From Rikenellaceae bacterium (GTDB lineage Bacteria; Bacteroidota; Bacteroidia; Bacteroidales; UBA932): 64,000 bases of DNA. The notes under the pieces were generated by a model. The model saw only the letters and a program-made list of their open reading frames with translations, ran no database searches and was not told the origin of the DNA. The stretch is taken from NCBI GenBank assembly GCA_022766385.1, contig JALEPJ010000005.1, forward strand, positions 1-64,000. The letters are read 5' to 3'. This document shows positions 60,278-64,000 of this stretch, one piece after another; position 1 is the first letter of the stretch, and the number at the start of each line of letters is the position of its first letter. The position numbers were made by a program, and so were the translations under genes.

Positions 60278-61050
60278 AAAAAAGTGTACGCAGAGTCATA
60301 AGCATCGCAAGCCTCGTTGCGTTTTCGCTGGGTTTTGTCGCCGTCATAAAGATGACAGCGGCCGACCGTTCGCTGAAAACCTGTGACGGCGTCAATCTCA
60401 TCTACACGGACGAATACCGTTTTGTGGACTTGGATGACGTCAAGGGCTGGCTGGACAAAGGGTACGGAACATACATAGGGCAGAGATTGGACAGCATACA
60501 GCTTCACAAGGTGGAGAAAGTGCTGAATGCCCAAAGCGCGATACTGAAGACTGAGGCATATGTAACCGACGACGGGAAACTGAACGTCAGCATTTCACAG
60601 AGGGAGCCGGTTTTGCGCTTCCAGACTGGGGATTACGGTTTCTATGCCGACGTGAACGGATATATCTTCCCCCTTCAGGACAACTATACCAAAAAGGTGC
60701 CGGTAGTGGACGGAAATCTTCCGATCAACTATCCTAAAGGCTATAAAGGCGCTCCAAGGAGCGAAGAGGAACGCCTTTGGGTGAACAGGGTCATATCAAT
60801 GGTAAGCTATATACAGGACAGCAAGTTATGGAACGGAAGGATAGTCCAGATTCACGTGGATGAAAATGGGGATTTGATTCTGATTCCGCGCGATGGCAAC
60901 GAACGCTTCATCTTCGGAAGCCCCACCGGAGTGGATGATAAGCTCAGCAGGATGGAAAAATACTACAAATACATCCTGCCGGAGAAGGGGCAAGGGTATT
61001 ATAAGACTGTAAACTTAAAATTCGATAAGCAGATAATCTGCAAGAAGTGA
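60274..61050 (+). CDS. ftsQ: Cell division protein FtsQ
   Basis: A 258-residue single-pass protein with a membrane segment at about 9-27 (SIASLVAFSLGFVAVIKM) and a periplasmic part holding a POTRA-like region and the FtsQ domain (QREPVLRFQTGDYGFYADVNGYIFPL). FtsQ recruits FtsB-FtsL and controls FtsWI. Conservation is low outside the second domain, and place between murC and ftsA supports the call. It overlaps murC by four bases and ftsA by one codon. Confidence 0.9.
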   Translation: MKKSVRRVISIASLVAFSLGFVAVIKMTAADRSLKTCDGVNLIYTDEYRFVDLDDVKGWLDKGYGTYIGQRLDSIQLHKVEKVLNAQSAILKTEAYVTDDGKLNVSISQREPVLRFQTGDYGFYADVNGYIFPLQDNYTKKVPVVDGNLPINYPKGYKGAPRSEEERLWVNRVISMVSYIQDSKLWNGRIVQIHVDENGDLILIPRDGNERFIFGSPTGVDDKLSRMEKYYKYILPEKGQGYYKTVNLKFDKQIICKK

Positions 61051-61052
61051 TT

Positions 61053-62612
61053 ATGGATGAAAGATACATTGCGGCGATAGACCTTGGTACTTCAAAAATC
61101 GCCGTTACAATAGCTCAGATAAACAACCAGGACGTCCAAATGCTTTACTACAAGGAAACTCCTTCCGAGGGCATAAGGAACTCCTTCGTGTTCAATCCGG
61201 CCAAGGTGGCAAGACCACTGAAGGAAGCCATACTTGAGGCCGAGGCCGAACTCAAGATAAAAGTCCGCCAGGCCGTTGTGAACCTGCCGCGCTACGAGGT
61301 ACGCCAGGAGACAGCCTGTGCGAGACTCCAAAGGACTGACAGCGAGAGTGCCATCACCCTCGAGGAAATCAATTATCTCAAGAGCAATGCCATAGAGTCC
61401 TATCCTCTTAACGATCCGGCTAAGGAGGTTATGTACGGGGTAGTGGCCCAGTCTTTCTCTACCGACGATTACATCCATACACTCGAAAGCGACATAGAAG
61501 GAATGGTCAGCGACTCTCTCGATGGCAATTTCAAAGTATTCATAGGAAGAAAACGCCATAGTGACAATGTGGACAGGGTGATGAACCTCGTCGAAGTGGC
61601 CGTAGCCAAGAAATACTTCCCTCCGGAAGTCACCGCCAAGGCAGTGCTTACGGCTGAAGAGATGGAGAACGGAGTCGCCCTTATTGAATTGGGCGCGGGC
61701 TCGACTTCTGTCACCGTATATCACAAGAGCATATTGAGATACTACTCTTCCATACCTTTCGGAGGAAGGACGATTACCAATGACATCAAGCTGGAGTGCG
61801 GCATATCGGAAAGTCTGGCTGAGAATATCAAACTCGCCTACGGAGTCTGTATGCCTGAAAAACTGCAGACCCTAAGGGACAAAATCATACAAATCAACGA
61901 TGATGAGTCCGGTTCCTGCAAGCAGCTTTCAGTCAAATACTTGTCTGAAATCATTACAAGCCGTCTGAATGAAATCATCTCAGCCTGCCTTTATATGATT
62001 CAGGAAAGCAGATTTGCCGATACTCTGCGCAACGGAGTAGTGATAACTGGAGGAGGCGCAGGAATTCCCAACCTTTCCAGTCTCGTAAAGGACATGTCGG
62101 GCTACAATGTACGTATGGGCTATCCTGTACACAGGTTTTCATACTTGGGCTGCAGCGAAATCAATCAGAAAAGCGCTGTCGCTTCAGTAGGTATGGTACT
62201 CTCAGCCAAGGAGAACAATTGGATCAACTGCCTGTCTGAAGCACCGCTCAAACCTGAGCCTTTAAAGAAGAGTGTACTTGAAACCACTGAAATTGAGAAT
62301 CCGGCAAGGGAGGAAGACATAGTGGAGAGCACAATTTCTTCAGAGGAGCCAGAGAAGGAATATGTAAGTGAAGAGACCGCTGTAATTGAGGAGAAACCTG
62401 TAACTGAAGAGAAAGCCCTTGATTCAGAAGAGATCCAGGAGGATAAAGAAAGCCGGGAGGAAGAAAAAGACAAGAAGAAAGAGAAGATAAAGACTATTCC
62501 AGTCAAGAAGGAGAACATCTTCACAAGGATTACCTGGAAGATAGCCAAGAAAGTGGGAGGAGCGGTAAACGACGCCATCAATGCAGGCTATGACAGTATG
62601 GAGGACGAATAA
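61053..62612 (+). CDS. ftsA: Cell division protein FtsA with long acidic linker
   Basis: FtsA anchors FtsZ to the membrane. Starting at the ATG at 61053 (a GTG two codons before is possible), it has 519 residues against about 420 in Escherichia coli. The actin-like core has AAIDLGTSKIAVTIAQ, ALIELGAGSTSVTVY and VVITGGGAGIPNLS. A Glu/Lys-rich linker of about 90 residues follows (396-485), then the amphipathic membrane helix IFTRITWKIAKKVGGAV. The linker is a Bacteroidota feature; its length here stands out. Next is ftsZ, three bases on. Confidence 0.95.
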   Translation: MDERYIAAIDLGTSKIAVTIAQINNQDVQMLYYKETPSEGIRNSFVFNPAKVARPLKEAILEAEAELKIKVRQAVVNLPRYEVRQETACARLQRTDSESAITLEEINYLKSNAIESYPLNDPAKEVMYGVVAQSFSTDDYIHTLESDIEGMVSDSLDGNFKVFIGRKRHSDNVDRVMNLVEVAVAKKYFPPEVTAKAVLTAEEMENGVALIELGAGSTSVTVYHKSILRYYSSIPFGGRTITNDIKLECGISESLAENIKLAYGVCMPEKLQTLRDKIIQINDDESGSCKQLSVKYLSEIITSRLNEIISACLYMIQESRFADTLRNGVVITGGGAGIPNLSSLVKDMSGYNVRMGYPVHRFSYLGCSEINQKSAVASVGMVLSAKENNWINCLSEAPLKPEPLKKSVLETTEIENPAREEDIVESTISSEEPEKEYVSEETAVIEEKPVTEEKALDSEEIQEDKESREEEKDKKKEKIKTIPVKKENIFTRITWKIAKKVGGAVNDAINAGYDSMEDE

Positions 62613-62615
62613 ACA

Positions 62616-64000
<1,385 letters not shown>

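Overview
The window looks like chromosomal DNA from a member of the Bacteroidales (phylum Bacteroidota), probably an uncultured gut-type lineage. Evidence: at least a dozen promoters carry the Bacteroidota -7 box TAnnTTTG, Shine-Dalgarno sites are nearly absent, and many families are phylum-typical (Rpb6-type RNA polymerase omega, a NigD-like lipoprotein, DUF6515, DUF4922-SpoIID, an HU-like/CCDC81-type protein, MraY with a central insertion, two OmpH/Skp proteins, carboxypeptidase-regulatory-like proteins). I cannot name the genus. No phage, insertion sequence, plasmid gene or CRISPR array is visible, and no gene-free stretch exceeds about 230 bases.

Layout. 1-1680: asnA (runs off the left edge) and murI, divergent from a very compact promoter pair. 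1677-9217: a leftward six-gene, mostly overlapping operon (HU-like membrane protein, Nudix hydrolase, DUF4922-SpoIID fusion, AmpG/MurT-like transporter, NamZ-type muramidase, DUF6515 protein) that reads as a peptidoglycan-salvage unit. 9339-9464: tRNA-Asn with promoter and terminator. 9510-14056: TSUP permease with twin-ABC ATPase, then NfeD, flotillin and a small HTH regulator. 14244-16951: outer-membrane porin with SLC13 anion symporter. 17043-19036: tandem flavodoxin-like protein, RidA, nitroreductase. 19267-25419: 2-oxoacid:ferredoxin oxidoreductase (two genes), SDR, double-VOC protein, glutamate dehydrogenase. 25466-30256: envelope operon nadK-uppS-bamA-skp with a strong terminator. 30394-34653: pdxJ, a second Skp-like lipoprotein, a GT4 glycosyltransferase, a LysM plus periplasmic-binding-fold protein. 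34684-41262: recN/rpoZ, an outer-membrane-associated protein, Fur-family regulator with NigD-like lipoprotein, trxB, bamD. 41425-48122: tRNA-His, an oxaloacetate-decarboxylase-type carboxyltransferase, miaB, two small envelope proteins, rpoN, radC.

48263-63902 is the division and cell wall (dcw) cluster, all rightward: mraZ, rsmH, ftsL-like, ftsI, murE, mraY, murD, ftsW, murG, murC, ftsQ, ftsA, ftsZ; gltX begins at the right edge. Upstream of mraZ lie four direct repeats with an exact 10-bp period, the expected form of an MraZ operator. Together with murI, uppS, bamA, bamD, Skp proteins and the salvage operon, the window is dominated by cell-envelope biogenesis: precursor synthesis (murI, uppS, murE, mraY, murD, murG, murC), assembly at the septum (ftsI, ftsW, ftsL, ftsQ, ftsA, ftsZ), outer-membrane protein insertion (bamA, bamD, skp) and wall turnover (namZ-like, ampG-like, SpoIID fusion).

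Most worth a second look: the salvage operon with its HIT-like/SpoIID fusion that lacks a signal peptide; the MraZ-type operator; two divergent promoter pairs with identical 11-bp spacing; a MurE with DNSR in place of DNPR; a carboxyltransferase whose biotinyl-like domain lacks the biotin lysine; and a perfect 22-bp palindrome ahead of gdhA. All functional calls come from reading the sequence; no database search was run.
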